A stretch of 41,202 nt of DNA from Mameliella sp. MMSF_3455 (GCF_030733205.1 NZ_JASHJL010000046.1:1-41202); one strand, 5' to 3'. Counted from the stretch's first letter, positions 1 through 8,789 are shown. Notes: generated by a model from the sequence alone, not told the origin. Translations and numbers: made by a program.

Positions 1-77
1 TGGCCATCCGCCGCTTCCTGCGCCCGGTCTGCTACCAGAACCTCCCCGACGCCCTGCTGCCCGGCGACCTGCGATAA
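1..77 (+). CDS. 3' end of an unidentified gene (partial)
   Basis: An open frame entering from the left edge ends at a TAA at 75-77. The visible tail of about 24 residues is Arg/Leu/Pro-rich and finishes in PGDLR. It is followed at once by a strong GC hairpin, as expected for the end of a transcription unit. Too little is visible to assign a family, and I do not recognise the tail. Confidence 0.55.
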   Translation, partial: AIRRFLRPVCYQNLPDALLPGDLR

Positions 78-85
78 ATCAAGCG

Positions 86-123
86 CCCCGGGGCCCTGAC
101 CGATTGCCGGCAGGGCCCCGGGG
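86..123 (+). terminator. GC-rich hairpin after the partial gene
   Basis: A perfect 13-bp inverted repeat (86-98 with 111-123, loop of 12) starts nine bases after the stop codon of the partial gene. No T-tract follows, so it may be a Rho-assisted terminator or an RNA 3'-end stabiliser rather than a classical intrinsic terminator. Confidence 0.5.
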
Positions 124-182
124 GGTGCTCGAAAAGATGATCACGGCTATCCTGCGGCGGAAGAACGCCAAAGGAACCGAAC

Positions 183-980
183 ATGACCGAAAGACCGATC
201 GTCTACCACATCCCCGTCTGTCCCTTTTCCCAACGGCTGGAAATCCTGCTGGCCCTGAGGGGCACCCCGGATGCGGTCGAATTCCGGGTGGTCGACATCA
301 CGAAGCCCCGCGATCCCGAGCTGCTGCGCAAGACCCGTGGTACAACGGCCCTGCCGGTGCTGGAAACAGCCGAGGGGCGTATCCTCAAGGAAAGCCTCGT
401 CATTCTGCGCTACCTCGACGAGGTATTGCCGGGCGGCCCATTGCGCCGGGCAGACCCGTTCGACCATGCAGTGGAATCCATGCTGATTGCCCTTGAAGGC
501 CCTTTCACGACGGCGGGATATCTGTTCGTCCTGAACCAGGACAGGGATCAGCGGGAAGCGCATCGCGACAAGCTGTTGGGTCTTTACCGTGACATCGACG
601 GTTTCCTGTCCGAGCACAGCCCCGAAGGGCCATTCCTTTTCGGGGAATTCGGCCTGGCCGAGGCGGTGTTCACGCCGATGTTCAAACGCTTCTGGTTTCT
701 CGACTATTACGAGGATTTCTCGCTGCCCGAGGGGCCGGAATACGACCGTGTCCGGCGTTGGCGCAGCGCCTGCATGGCGCATCTCGGCACCGATCAGGTC
801 TGCGAAGAGGAGATCGTCAAACTCTACTACGACTACGCGCTCGGGGCGGGCAACGGGGCGCTGGTCGACGGGCGGAGCGTGTCCAGCTTTGCCTTCGAAC
901 CGCATTGGCGCGACCGGCCGATGCCGCCGCGCGACAAATACGCGGGCAGCGCCTCGGACGCGGATTTGGGGCTGGTCTGA
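183..980 (+). CDS. Glutathione S-transferase family protein
   Basis: This is a 265-residue cytosolic GST-like protein. The N-terminal thioredoxin-fold domain (about residues 5-85) carries Cys13-Pro-Phe-Ser, the catalytic position used by Cys-type (omega/beta-etherase/lactoylglutathione-like) GSTs. The Glu-Ser of LKES near residue 75 normally binds the gamma-glutamyl part of glutathione. The rest is the helical C-terminal domain. The ATG at 183 follows an AAGGA ribosome site. The gene runs toward oppF with only 7 bp between the stops, so it is a separate unit. The substrate cannot be told: detoxification, or glutathione-dependent ether or dehalogenation chemistry, are all possible for this class. 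Confidence 0.88.
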   Translation: MTERPIVYHIPVCPFSQRLEILLALRGTPDAVEFRVVDITKPRDPELLRKTRGTTALPVLETAEGRILKESLVILRYLDEVLPGGPLRRADPFDHAVESMLIALEGPFTTAGYLFVLNQDRDQREAHRDKLLGLYRDIDGFLSEHSPEGPFLFGEFGLAEAVFTPMFKRFWFLDYYEDFSLPEGPEYDRVRRWRSACMAHLGTDQVCEEEIVKLYYDYALGAGNGALVDGRSVSSFAFEPHWRDRPMPPRDKYAGSASDADLGLV

Positions 981-987
981 CCGCTGG

Positions 988-1977
988 TCAGGCCCGCTCC
1001 GCTTCGTCCTCCAGCAGGCAGGCCACCTGGCGCCCCTGTCGGTTCAGCAAGTCGGGCCGGGTGCGGGCGCAGGCATCGATGCGTTTCGGACAGCGCGACT
1101 GAAAGAGGCAGCCCTGCGGCAGGTCCGTCGGGCTGGGCAGGTCTCCGGTCAGGATCTGAGGTTGCTGTTTCACGCGGGGATCGGGTACCGGAACCGCGGA
1201 AAGCAGTGCCTGCGTGTAGGGGTGGCGCGGGTTCGCCACCAGATCTGCCGCCGGTGCCAACTCCATCATGCCGCCCATGTACATTACCAAGATATCGTCG
1301 GAGATGTGGCGCACCACGCCCAGGTCATGGGCGACAAAGATCAGCGTCAGCCCCATCTCCGCCTGCAACTCCTTGAGAAGGTTGATGACCTGCGCCTGGA
1401 TCGAGACGTCGAGCGCCGAGACCGGTTCATCGCAGAGTAGAATCTGCGGGCGGGCGATCAGAGCGCGGGCGATGCCGATGCGCTGGCATTGTCCGCCCGA
1501 GAATTCATGCGGGAACCGGTTCATGTTGCGCTCGGCGATGCCGACGCGGTCCAGCATCTCGATCACTTTCTGCCGCCTCTGTCGGCTGTTCAGCTCGGGG
1601 CAGAAGTAGACCAGCGGTTCGGCCACGATCTCGCGGATGGTCATGCGCGGGTTGAGCGAGGCCATGGGATCCTGAAAGATCATCTGCATTCGCCGGCGCA
1701 GTCTTTGCAGATCGGCCCGGCGGGCATAGTCGATGGGTTCGCCGTCCAGCGAGACGGAGCCGCTGTCATGAGGGCCAAGCCCGGCGATGGCGCGGATCAG
1801 GGTGGACTTGCCGCAGCCGGATTCGCCGACGATGCCCAGCACCTGGCCCGGCATCAGATCAAAGCCGACGCCAGTGACCGCCTGCAGGCGCCGAGGCGGC
1901 GACCAGGGAAATCGTTGGCCCTGGCGGACCGGGAAGGTCACGCGCATGTCGCTGACCGAGAGTATGGGATCGCTCAT
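988..1977 (-). CDS. oppF: Oligopeptide ABC transporter ATP-binding protein OppF
   Basis: This 329-residue ATPase is one of the two nucleotide-binding subunits of an Opp/Dpp-type peptide importer at the inner membrane. Visible motifs are a Walker A GESGCGKST, the signature SGGQ followed by QRIGIARAL, Walker B ILLCDEP, and a C-terminal region with Cys residues (FQSRCPKRIDAC) typical of the oligopeptide/dipeptide C-terminal domain. Its start overlaps the oppD stop by 4 bp (ATGA), so the two are translationally coupled. It is the last gene of the oppABCDF operon. Substrate range (peptides, or another solute of this family such as an opine) is not readable from the ATPase. Confidence 0.93.
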   Translation of the reverse strand: MSDPILSVSDMRVTFPVRQGQRFPWSPPRRLQAVTGVGFDLMPGQVLGIVGESGCGKSTLIRAIAGLGPHDSGSVSLDGEPIDYARRADLQRLRRRMQMIFQDPMASLNPRMTIREIVAEPLVYFCPELNSRQRRQKVIEMLDRVGIAERNMNRFPHEFSGGQCQRIGIARALIARPQILLCDEPVSALDVSIQAQVINLLKELQAEMGLTLIFVAHDLGVVRHISDDILVMYMGGMMELAPAADLVANPRHPYTQALLSAVPVPDPRVKQQPQILTGDLPSPTDLPQGCLFQSRCPKRIDACARTRPDLLNRQGRQVACLLEDEAERA

Positions 1978-2927
1978 GTCAGTTCCTCCACCGGGCGGAT
2001 GCAGGCGCGGCCCTCGCGGAATTCGGGCAGTCCGTCGTGGCAGGCGGGAATGGCATCGACGCAGCGTGGCGCAAAGGGGCAGGCCCGGGGGGCTGCGGTC
2101 TGGTTCGGCGGGCTTCCGGGTATGGCCGAAAGCGTGACATCGCCTTCGGTGATCCGTGGCACGGCGCGCAGCAAACCCCGGGTATAGGGATGCCCGGGCG
2201 CGTCGAAGATCGCGGGGGTCGGCGCGGCCTCCATCACGCGGCCACCATAGAGCACCATCGTGTCATCGCAGAACCCGGCGACGACGCCAAGGTCGTGGGT
2301 GATCAGCAGAACGGAAGTGCCCATGTCGCGCTGGATCTCGTCCAGAAGGGCCATGATCTGCGCCTGCACGGTGACGTCCAGCGCCGTGGTCGGTTCATCG
2401 GCGAGGATCAGCCGGGGGCGACAGATCAGGGCCATCGCGATCACGATACGCTGGCGCATCCCGCCCGAGAATTCGTGCGGATAGGCGCGCAGTCGGTTCC
2501 TGGCGTCGGGGATGCGCACGGCATCCATGACCTCCAGCGCACGTTTGCGGGCCTCGGCCCGGCTGGCGCCCTCGTGCAGTTCCACAACCTCGCCGAGCTG
2601 TCGTTCGATGGTCATGTAGGGGTTGAGCGAGCTCATGGGGTCCTGGAAGATCAGCGCGATCTGCGCGGCCCGCAGGGCATTCATCTGTGCGGCGGGCAGG
2701 GTCAGCAGGTCACGTTCGTCGAAACGGATCTGCCCGTCGATCTCTGCGTTTTTTGCCAGCAGACCCATGATGGCGAGGGCGATCTGGCTCTTGCCAGAGC
2801 CGCTTTCGCCCACAAGCGCAAGTTTCTGACCCTCGGCCATGTCGAAACTGACATCGTTGACCGCGTGCACCAGCCCGTCGCCGGTGCGAAAGCGGATCCG
2901 GAGGTTTTGTACCGAAAGCAGGGTCAT
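1974..2927 (-). CDS. oppD: Oligopeptide ABC transporter ATP-binding protein OppD
   Basis: This is the second ATPase subunit (317 residues) of the peptide importer. It has Walker A GESGSGKS, signature SGGM followed by RQRIVIAMAL, Walker B LILADEPTTALD, the H-loop THDLG and the family's C-terminal cysteine segment (CPFAPRCVDAIPAC). It overlaps both neighbours by 4 bp, the usual compact arrangement. It pairs with OppF as a heterodimer below the OppB/OppC channel. Assignment as D rather than F follows gene order and similarity of form and is a convention. Confidence 0.93.
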   Translation of the reverse strand: MTLLSVQNLRIRFRTGDGLVHAVNDVSFDMAEGQKLALVGESGSGKSQIALAIMGLLAKNAEIDGQIRFDERDLLTLPAAQMNALRAAQIALIFQDPMSSLNPYMTIERQLGEVVELHEGASRAEARKRALEVMDAVRIPDARNRLRAYPHEFSGGMRQRIVIAMALICRPRLILADEPTTALDVTVQAQIMALLDEIQRDMGTSVLLITHDLGVVAGFCDDTMVLYGGRVMEAAPTPAIFDAPGHPYTRGLLRAVPRITEGDVTLSAIPGSPPNQTAAPRACPFAPRCVDAIPACHDGLPEFREGRACIRPVEELT

Positions 2928-3859
2928 CGGCGGTCCTTGGGGTCGAGGGCGTCGCGCAACCCGTCGCCGATGTAATACAGCGAGACTTGGGCGATCACGA
3001 AGAAGGCGGCGGGGAAGGCCAGTTGCCAGAGCGTGCCGAAGGTCATGGTCCGCGCGCCCTCAGAGATCAGCGCGCCCCAGCTTGTGTTCGGCTCCTGGAT
3101 GCCGACGCCCAGGAAGGAAACGAGGCTTTCGGCCATGATGACCTCGGGGATGACGATCGAGGTATAGATCACGATCACCCAGAGGATGTTCGGCGCCAGG
3201 TGCTTGAAGATGATGGCGAGGTCGGACGTGCCCAGCATCCGCGCCGCATCGACGAATTCGCGGTGTTTCAGCATCATGACCTGCCCGCGCACGATCAAGA
3301 GGCCGGCGGTCCAGTTCACGATGATGATGACAATGATCATCTGCGTCAGTGAGCGACCAAAGAAAGCCTGCCAGACGACAAAGAAGATGATGTAGGGGAT
3401 CGAGATCCAGATCGTGTAGAGCCCGGTGATAATCTGGTCGAGGCGCCCGCCGAAGTAGCCCGCCAGGGCCCCCAGCGTGGCCCCCAGCAGCACCGCCAGC
3501 GGACCGGCGACAAAGCCGACCATCAAGGAGGTGCGCGTGCCCTGGACGACGCGGGCATAAAGGTCGCGGCCCAGTTCGTCGACACCGAACCAGTGACCGT
3601 TTTCCAGGCTGGGGGCGCCTTCGGTCTTGATCCTGCCCAGGACGTTCCAGTCGATCTCCTCGAAGCTCCAGCGCGCAAGGTGATGCCCGAAGAGCGCGAA
3701 GAGTACCAGCGCCAGCAGCATGAATACGGAAAAGACCGCCAGCCGGTGTCCCAGGAAGCGGCGCCGGGCATCCGCCCAGAACGACCGCGAGACGATCATC
3801 TCTTCGGCGACGGTGTCGGCGAAGTCCCTGGAGTTGAGGTGTTTACGGGCGTCCGTCAC
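2924..3859 (-). CDS. oppC: Oligopeptide ABC transporter permease OppC
   Basis: This 311-residue inner-membrane permease belongs to the BPD_transp_1 family. It has an N-terminal cytoplasmic segment, a first transmembrane helix near residues 38-60 with a periplasmic loop after it, and about five further helices. The cytoplasmic coupling region lies near EFVDAARMLGTSDLAIIFKHLAPN, matching the EAA-loop consensus. The segment HWFGVDELGRDLYARVVQGTR is typical of the OppC/DppC subfamily and separates it from OppB. Starts and stops overlap oppB and oppD by 4 bp. Confidence 0.93.
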   Translation of the reverse strand: MTDARKHLNSRDFADTVAEEMIVSRSFWADARRRFLGHRLAVFSVFMLLALVLFALFGHHLARWSFEEIDWNVLGRIKTEGAPSLENGHWFGVDELGRDLYARVVQGTRTSLMVGFVAGPLAVLLGATLGALAGYFGGRLDQIITGLYTIWISIPYIIFFVVWQAFFGRSLTQMIIVIIIVNWTAGLLIVRGQVMMLKHREFVDAARMLGTSDLAIIFKHLAPNILWVIVIYTSIVIPEVIMAESLVSFLGVGIQEPNTSWGALISEGARTMTFGTLWQLAFPAAFFVIAQVSLYYIGDGLRDALDPKDRR

Positions 3860-4785
3860 AGGCTGCTCCGCACCTTGGGGTCGATCCAGGCATAAAGCAG
3901 GTCGAGCATGAGATTCAGGGCAAAGGTCAGAAGGCTGTAGAGGATCGCCAGCCCCAGCAGCATGGAGTAATCGCGGCTATAGGCGCCGTCGATGAAATCC
4001 TGCCCGATGCCGCCGGTGGAAAAGAAGACGTCGATGAAGACCGATCCGGTGATCATGTAGACAAAAACCGGGCCCATGTAGGTCAGCGTCGGCAAGAGCG
4101 CCGGTTTCAGCGCATGCCGCCAGATGATGACTCGTTCCGGCAGGCCCTTTGCGCGGGCAGTCTGGATAAAGGGCGCGTTCAGCACCTCCAGCATGGAACC
4201 GCGTGTCAGGCGGGCGACACCTGCCATGTAGGATGTCCCCAGCGCGATGGCGGGCATGACGATGTATTCCCATTGCCCGCCGTTCCAGCCCCCCCCGGGC
4301 AACAGTCCCCAGGACAGGGTGAAGAGCAGCACGAGGATCGGGGCGAGAACGAAATTCGGAAAGATCTGCGAGAAGATGGCAAGCCCCGTCATCGTGTAGT
4401 CCCAGATGCTGTTGTGGCGCAGCGCGGCGATGATCCCCAGCGGGATGCCCAGCACCAGCACGAAGACCGCCGACCAGAACCCGTAGGTCAGCGTGACCGG
4501 AAACCCCTGGGCGATCACGTCATTCACCGTTCGATCCTTCTGGGCAAAACTGGGCCCGAAGTCGAAATGGAAGACGATGTTCTTGATATAGGTCCAGAGC
4601 TGGACATAAAGCGGCTGATCCATGCCGTAGCGTTCCAGCACGTTCTGCATGACCGCAGGCGGCAGCGGCTTTTCAGAGGTGAACGGACCACCGGGCGCCA
4701 GCCGCATCAGGTAGAAGGAAAAGACGATCAGCACCAGGAGCGTCGGGATCACCGTCAGCAATCGGCGCAGGGTGTAGTTGAACAT
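3856..4785 (-). CDS. oppB: Oligopeptide ABC transporter permease OppB
   Basis: This 309-residue permease starts with MFNYTLRRLLTVIPTLLVLIVFSFYLMRLAPGGPF, the characteristic first helix and periplasmic start of OppB/DppB proteins (shown here only as a family resemblance: helix at about 9-31, then a LAPGGP segment). Six helices are expected, and the EAA-like loop is at about residues 205-225 (FIQTARAKGLPERVIIWRHAL). It is the first gene of the oppBCDF block, 132 bp after oppA. The gap carries a two-hairpin repeat. No good ribosome-binding site is visible before the ATG, so its translation may depend on the upstream message structure. Confidence 0.92.
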   Translation of the reverse strand: MFNYTLRRLLTVIPTLLVLIVFSFYLMRLAPGGPFTSEKPLPPAVMQNVLERYGMDQPLYVQLWTYIKNIVFHFDFGPSFAQKDRTVNDVIAQGFPVTLTYGFWSAVFVLVLGIPLGIIAALRHNSIWDYTMTGLAIFSQIFPNFVLAPILVLLFTLSWGLLPGGGWNGGQWEYIVMPAIALGTSYMAGVARLTRGSMLEVLNAPFIQTARAKGLPERVIIWRHALKPALLPTLTYMGPVFVYMITGSVFIDVFFSTGGIGQDFIDGAYSRDYSMLLGLAILYSLLTFALNLMLDLLYAWIDPKVRSSL

Positions 4786-4822
4786 GGGGGAACCGGATCC
4801 GGGGTTCGAGCAATGTGACCCC

Positions 4823-4889
4823 GTCCCGGGCCTGGCCCGGGACCCCCGCGCCGGTGGAACCGTGCAGAGGCCCCGGAATAGGTCCGGGG
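4823..4889 (-). repeat. Intergenic double-hairpin GC repeat, copy A (oppA-oppB gap)
   Basis: Two perfect stems lie in the oppA-oppB gap: CCCCGGA/TCCGGGG (4871-4877 with 4883-4889) and GTCCCGGG/CCCGGGAC (4823-4830 with 4836-4843). On the minus strand, the transcribed one, the 27-nt linker contains GCACGGTTCCAC and ends in GGCGCGGG. The bhcC-bhcD gap holds an element of the same plan with GCACGATGCAAC and GAGCGCGGG in its linker. I infer one repeat family, placed in the sense orientation inside operons, where it may act in mRNA processing or attenuation between the highly needed binding protein and the permease genes. Confidence 0.6.
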
Positions 4890-4917
4890 CGGGGGGTGCG
4901 GATAAGCGACGCGGCGC

Positions 4918-6534
4918 TTACTCGGCGACCTTGTAGAGGTCCTTGGCGTACCAGTTCTGCTCGACATTGTTGACCGGCCAGCCCTTGATCTGGTCGCTCA
5001 GCATCATGTTGATCGAGGCGTGAAAGATCGGGATCACCGGCATTTCCTGGGACAGGATCTCTTCGACTTCGAAGTAGAGAGGACCGGCATCCTGCGAGGA
5101 TTTGGCCTCTGCCATCAATTCGTCGACGCGGGCGTTGGAATACTTGCCGTCGTTGTAGCCCGACTGCGATGTCAGCAGATCGAGGAAGGTGGAGGCCTCG
5201 TTGTAGTCGCCGCACCATGCACCGCGGGCAAGTTCGAAGTTCTGGTTGCCGCGGGTTTCCAGGAAGACTTTCCATTCCTGGTTTTCCAGCGTCACCTCGA
5301 CACCCAGTTTTTGCTTCCACATCTGGCTGGCCACGATGCCGATCTGCTGGTGGCTTTCGGAGGTGTTGTAGAGATAGGTGAAGGACAACGTGTCGCCGTC
5401 CGGACCGTACCCCGCTTCTGCCAGCAATTCCTTGGCTTTCGCGTCGCGCTCTGCCTGGGTCATGTTGGCATAGTCGATCTCGGGCACCTCGAAACCTTCG
5501 GTGGCGCCGGGGGTGAAGTTATAGGCCGGGAATTGGCCGCCCTGCAGCACGCCGTCGACGATCACGTCACGGTCCAGCGCGTAGGACAGCGCCTGGCGGA
5601 CGCGCACGTCCTGAAACGGCTCGGGCCCGTCCTTGAGATTGAAGGTCATGTAATAGTTGCACAGCCGCGGCACGGCATAGGCCTGGTCGGGGAACTCTTC
5701 CTTCAGGGCCGGATACTGGCCGGAGGGAATGTCCGTCTTGTCGACCTCTCCCGCGCGCCAGCGGGTCAGGCCCTGCGCTTCGTCGCCGATGACCAGCGTC
5801 ACGACCCGTTCCAGCACGGTCTTGTCATTGTCCCAGTACATCTCGTTGCGCTCGCGCACCGACCGTTCCTTGGGGACATGTTCGGTCAGGACATAGGCGC
5901 CGTTCGAAACGATGTTCTCTGGGCGGGTCCATTCCTGGCCGTGTTCCTCGATCGCCCATTTCGGCGCCGGGAAGGTGGTGGCGTGCGTGACCATCTTGGC
6001 AAAATAGGGCAGCGGCTGGCTCAACTGCACCACCAGCGTGTGGTCGTCGGGGGCCGAGACGCCGAGGTCGGTGATCGGCTTTTCGCCCGCGATGATCGCG
6101 GCGCCGTTCTGGATCGACATCAGTTCCATGTACCAGGCGTAGGGCGAGGCCAGTTCGGGATCCACCGCGCGCTGCCAGGCATAGACGAAATCGCCGGCGG
6201 TGACGGGTTTGCCATCCGACCACTTGGCATCGTCGCGCAGGGTGAAGGTATAGGTCATGTTGTCTTCGCTGACCGTGTGGCTGAGGGCGACGCCCGGCAC
6301 GATCTCGCCGTCGGCGTTCTGGTTGTAGAGCCCTTCGAAGAGATCACGCACCACTTCGGAGCCGTTCACATCCTCGACCACCTGCGGGTCGAAAGAGGAG
6401 AATTCGTCGAGCACGCGGTAGGTGAAGGTCTGGTCGGCTGCCAGTTGGGTGCCCTCGGGGACATCGGCGGCAAAACCGGCCGTCATCAGAGTGGTCGACA
6501 AAAGAAATGGAACAATCGCGGAACGATACTTCAT
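4918..6534 (-). CDS. oppA: Periplasmic oligopeptide-binding protein OppA
   Basis: This 538-residue solute-binding protein of SBP family 5 captures peptides (or a related solute) in the periplasm and delivers them to OppBC. The chosen start at 6534 follows a GGGGAG ribosome site and gives a clean signal peptide (MKYRS, hydrophobic core, cut near GFAA); an upstream ATG at 6567 adds only non-signal residues. Family landmarks include FDPQ, an LFEGLYN segment, AKWSDGKPVTAGDFVYAWQR and DVRVRQALSYALDRD. The protein is intact to its TAA stop at 4918-4920. It is the first gene of the operon, and its promoter should lie in 6535-6730. Confidence 0.93.
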   Translation of the reverse strand: MKYRSAIVPFLLSTTLMTAGFAADVPEGTQLAADQTFTYRVLDEFSSFDPQVVEDVNGSEVVRDLFEGLYNQNADGEIVPGVALSHTVSEDNMTYTFTLRDDAKWSDGKPVTAGDFVYAWQRAVDPELASPYAWYMELMSIQNGAAIIAGEKPITDLGVSAPDDHTLVVQLSQPLPYFAKMVTHATTFPAPKWAIEEHGQEWTRPENIVSNGAYVLTEHVPKERSVRERNEMYWDNDKTVLERVVTLVIGDEAQGLTRWRAGEVDKTDIPSGQYPALKEEFPDQAYAVPRLCNYYMTFNLKDGPEPFQDVRVRQALSYALDRDVIVDGVLQGGQFPAYNFTPGATEGFEVPEIDYANMTQAERDAKAKELLAEAGYGPDGDTLSFTYLYNTSESHQQIGIVASQMWKQKLGVEVTLENQEWKVFLETRGNQNFELARGAWCGDYNEASTFLDLLTSQSGYNDGKYSNARVDELMAEAKSSQDAGPLYFEVEEILSQEMPVIPIFHASINMMLSDQIKGWPVNNVEQNWYAKDLYKVAE

Positions 6535-6683
6535 GGTTCTCCCCAGGGTTGGATGTTCTCGCGGCAAAGCGTGCCCGAGTTGCAGGACCTTGCAAAGGCT
6601 TTTTCTGGCTGCCCGCAGGCCCGTCGGCCGGACAACCGTGGGGTGAAACGTGGTGGAAGGTCAAGGGGCGATCAGGCAGCGAG

Positions 6684-6701
6684 GTGGCGGTTTGACGCCA
6701 C
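6684..6701 (-). terminator. Weak hairpin after the kinase/dynamin operon
   Basis: GTGGCG (6684-6689) pairs with CGCCAC (6696-6701) around a 6-base loop, about 30 bases past the stop of the last gene of the 6731-15016 operon. The stem is short and has no T-tract, so it is only a possible 3' end. The rest of 6535-6683 is the leader region of oppA, in which I see no clear operator. Confidence 0.25.
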
Positions 6702-6730
6702 GGCCATGCCCAGCCGTTGCTTCAGACGTG

Positions 6731-7516
6731 TCAGTCAGGGGCGCAGGCGATTGGAACATGCGGAAGACTGGCCCAGAAAGCAGCAACATCCGCCATTGCC
6801 TCGGCCTCTATGACAAGGGCGCGAGGGTGGGACCCGTCCCGCGCCAACCCGATGGCCAGATCCGGATCGCTGGCAAGAATGAAGAAGAGTATTTCATTTC
6901 CGTTCAGGATGTTGGCGGCTGGGGACGGGGGTTCCAGAAGGGTCTGTAGCTGCCTTTCCAAGGTGCCGGGAATGGGGTGGCTCGGACGGAACTGCCGGGT
7001 CGGGTGTCCCGGTTCGATGACAGCGACCAACACCTCTTCGGCGGCGGCAAGGAGATAGGCCCAACGGTCCGGGATCACTGCGTCCGGCAAAGCCAGCCCA
7101 AGCTGCCGGCAAAGCGCATCGCTGGCAATGCCGGAGTGCGCGGGATCCGGGGGGCGCAGGGGCGGGGTGGACCTGCATTGCAACCTTTGGTCGCCGGGCA
7201 GCAACCGGGCCAAGGTCCGGGCCACGGCCTCCACTTCCGAGAATTTCAGCGGTTTGCAGGACAGAGCCTGCGCCTCTGCCGGGGCGTTGTCCGGCAGTTC
7301 GACGATGCGCGACAACTGTCCAGACGCCGCCTCCAGCCGCAACAAGGGGATCCCGCCGTCGAGGATTGTCAGTTCGCGCGGCGCAATGCAGGCCGCGATG
7401 GCGTCGAGGACAAAGCCCTGCGCCTCTTCTGCCGAAGCGGCGGCCAGGGAATCGCTGTCGGTGCCCAGGGCCGCCGCCCGCGCCAGAATGGTTGCAATCG
7501 AGGGATGGTCGGTCAT
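6731..7516 (-). CDS. Unknown protein, last gene of the kinase/dynamin operon
   Basis: I do not recognise this 261-residue protein. It is soluble in appearance, rich in Ala, Leu and acidic residues, with no signal peptide or membrane segment. The chosen start at 7516 overlaps the stop of the preceding small gene by 4 bp (ATGA); a frame extension upstream to 7558 looks spurious. The middle has a Pro/Arg-rich stretch (about residues 120-135), and the C-terminal half reads as alternating strands and helices (EILFFILASDPDLAIGL, then HPRALVIEAEAMADVAAFW). Tight coupling to the GTPase genes suggests it works with them. It could be a GTPase regulator, an adaptor or the downstream effector, but no catalytic motif is visible. 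Confidence 0.75.
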   Translation of the reverse strand: MTDHPSIATILARAAALGTDSDSLAAASAEEAQGFVLDAIAACIAPRELTILDGGIPLLRLEAASGQLSRIVELPDNAPAEAQALSCKPLKFSEVEAVARTLARLLPGDQRLQCRSTPPLRPPDPAHSGIASDALCRQLGLALPDAVIPDRWAYLLAAAEEVLVAVIEPGHPTRQFRPSHPIPGTLERQLQTLLEPPSPAANILNGNEILFFILASDPDLAIGLARDGSHPRALVIEAEAMADVAAFWASLPHVPIACAPD

Positions 7517-7854
7517 GTCATGCTTTCCGGATCGCCAAGTTGCCCCGCAGCAGCGCAAATCGCGGGCAGGTCGGCCCGGGGGCCGAGCACCGCACAGATC
7601 ACCTCACTCGGCTCTTGGGGCATTTGCAGGAACAATCGGCTGCCACGGGGGCCGCTCAGAAGGGCCATGCCGCTGACGGGCAGGTCCGCACGGAACAGGG
7701 CGCAGGCCGTTGCACAGAGATCGTCTAGGCGTTCCTGTCCCTGGTGGATGGCGCTGTCGAAAGTCAGGACGGTGCGCGCCGCGGTGTCGGCGAGCATCAC
7801 CAGTTCGCAATGAGCGAAACCGGCACGGAACCGGGCAAGATCGTCACGGGTCAT
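7513..7854 (-). CDS. Small protein, possible Roadblock/LC7 domain
   Basis: This 113-residue protein starts at an ATG preceded by GAGG. The pattern is a strand (ELVMLADTAARTVLTF), a helix with LDDLCATACALF, then strands GMALLSGPRGSRLFLQMP and EVICAVLGPRADL before a final helix. That order and length resemble the Roadblock/LC7 (MglB-like) fold, whose members bind and regulate small GTPases. This is judged by eye from the pattern only and could be wrong. Its place directly after two GTPase genes fits such a role. It lies 74 bp after the small dynamin-like gene and is coupled by ATGA to the unknown 261-residue gene. Confidence 0.6.
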   Translation of the reverse strand: MTRDDLARFRAGFAHCELVMLADTAARTVLTFDSAIHQGQERLDDLCATACALFRADLPVSGMALLSGPRGSRLFLQMPQEPSEVICAVLGPRADLPAICAAAGQLGDPESMT

Positions 7855-7928
7855 CGGGTAGCCTCTGCTGGCCCTGTCATGACCCGCGGCGGGTTAAGGT
7901 CGCCTTACCTCGGGACGTCTTCCGGTGA

Positions 7929-8789
7929 TCAGGCGTGACGGTGTTCGGGCCTTGATCGGGCGCCCTGCGACTTGCTGCGCGTGATACGGCGGGGCACGAT
8001 CCTCGGCTCGGTGCCGCTGCCGGCGGAAGGTGCCGCGGGCCGGGACCGGCTGGCCGGTGGCGTTGGGGCGGTGGCGCGCGGTGTCTCCACCGGGGCAGGC
8101 GGCTCCAATCCTTCGAGAGCATGGCACAGAAAACGGACCAGGGCGGCGGCGCCGGTTGCCTCCAGCACGTCGTCGTTGTCACGACCCGCCAGCGCGCCGG
8201 TCAGCGAGATCGGCAGCACGTCGCGGAACAGCGCCCCGGCCTCGGCCCGGACCCGTGCAAAGACCCGCGCCCGGTCCCGTTCTGCCTGCATCTTGTCGAT
8301 GCGGGTGATCAGAAGCAGGCTCTTTGTCCAGAGTTGTGGCGGAACCTGTTCCCAGAGGGCGGCCTCGGACTGGCGCCAGGCCTGGTTGGCCGGCGTGCAC
8401 CAGATCGCCAGGTCGACCTTGGGCAGGAAGGCATCCCAGAAATCCGGTGCCATGTTCGGATCCGAGGTCCCGGGCAGGTCGATCAGGTCGCAGGCTTGCA
8501 GGATATCCGCGTCCAGCTGGGCCTGGATCATCCGGGTATCCTCGGGCGATACCGCCGACCAGTCATCGGCGGGCAGGGGCGTCGCACTGCCGTCCTGGCC
8601 GATGCGTCGCGCACCTGGGGTGCCCAGTTGATACCAGACCGGCGGCAGCTGCGTGGCCGTGACCTGTACCGGAGAGCTGTTCTGACCCAGGAGCAGGTTG
8701 GCCAGGGTGCTCTTGCCCGCGCTGAATTCTCCCATCAGGGCGACGCGTGGCTTTCGGGCGCTCGGGTCGGTGGGACGATCGTCTGTCAT
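7929..8789 (-). CDS. Small dynamin-like GTPase with disordered Pro/Arg-rich tail
   Basis: This is a 286-residue G-domain protein. G1 is GEFSAGKST (residues 20-28), G2 lies in the VTATQLPP segment, G3 is DLPG (104-107), and TRID (162-165) stands where NKxD is usual. The GExSAGKST plus TATxLPP style is that of bacterial dynamin-family proteins rather than Ras-like ones, but the helical assembly stalk is missing. After about residue 225 the chain becomes a Pro/Ala/Ser/Arg-rich, probably disordered basic tail. The start at 8789 overlaps the stop of the large dynamin-like gene by 4 bp. It likely acts as a partner of that protein, perhaps switching or recruiting it. Confidence 0.82.
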   Translation of the reverse strand: MTDDRPTDPSARKPRVALMGEFSAGKSTLANLLLGQNSSPVQVTATQLPPVWYQLGTPGARRIGQDGSATPLPADDWSAVSPEDTRMIQAQLDADILQACDLIDLPGTSDPNMAPDFWDAFLPKVDLAIWCTPANQAWRQSEAALWEQVPPQLWTKSLLLITRIDKMQAERDRARVFARVRAEAGALFRDVLPISLTGALAGRDNDDVLEATGAAALVRFLCHALEGLEPPAPVETPRATAPTPPASRSRPAAPSAGSGTEPRIVPRRITRSKSQGARSRPEHRHA

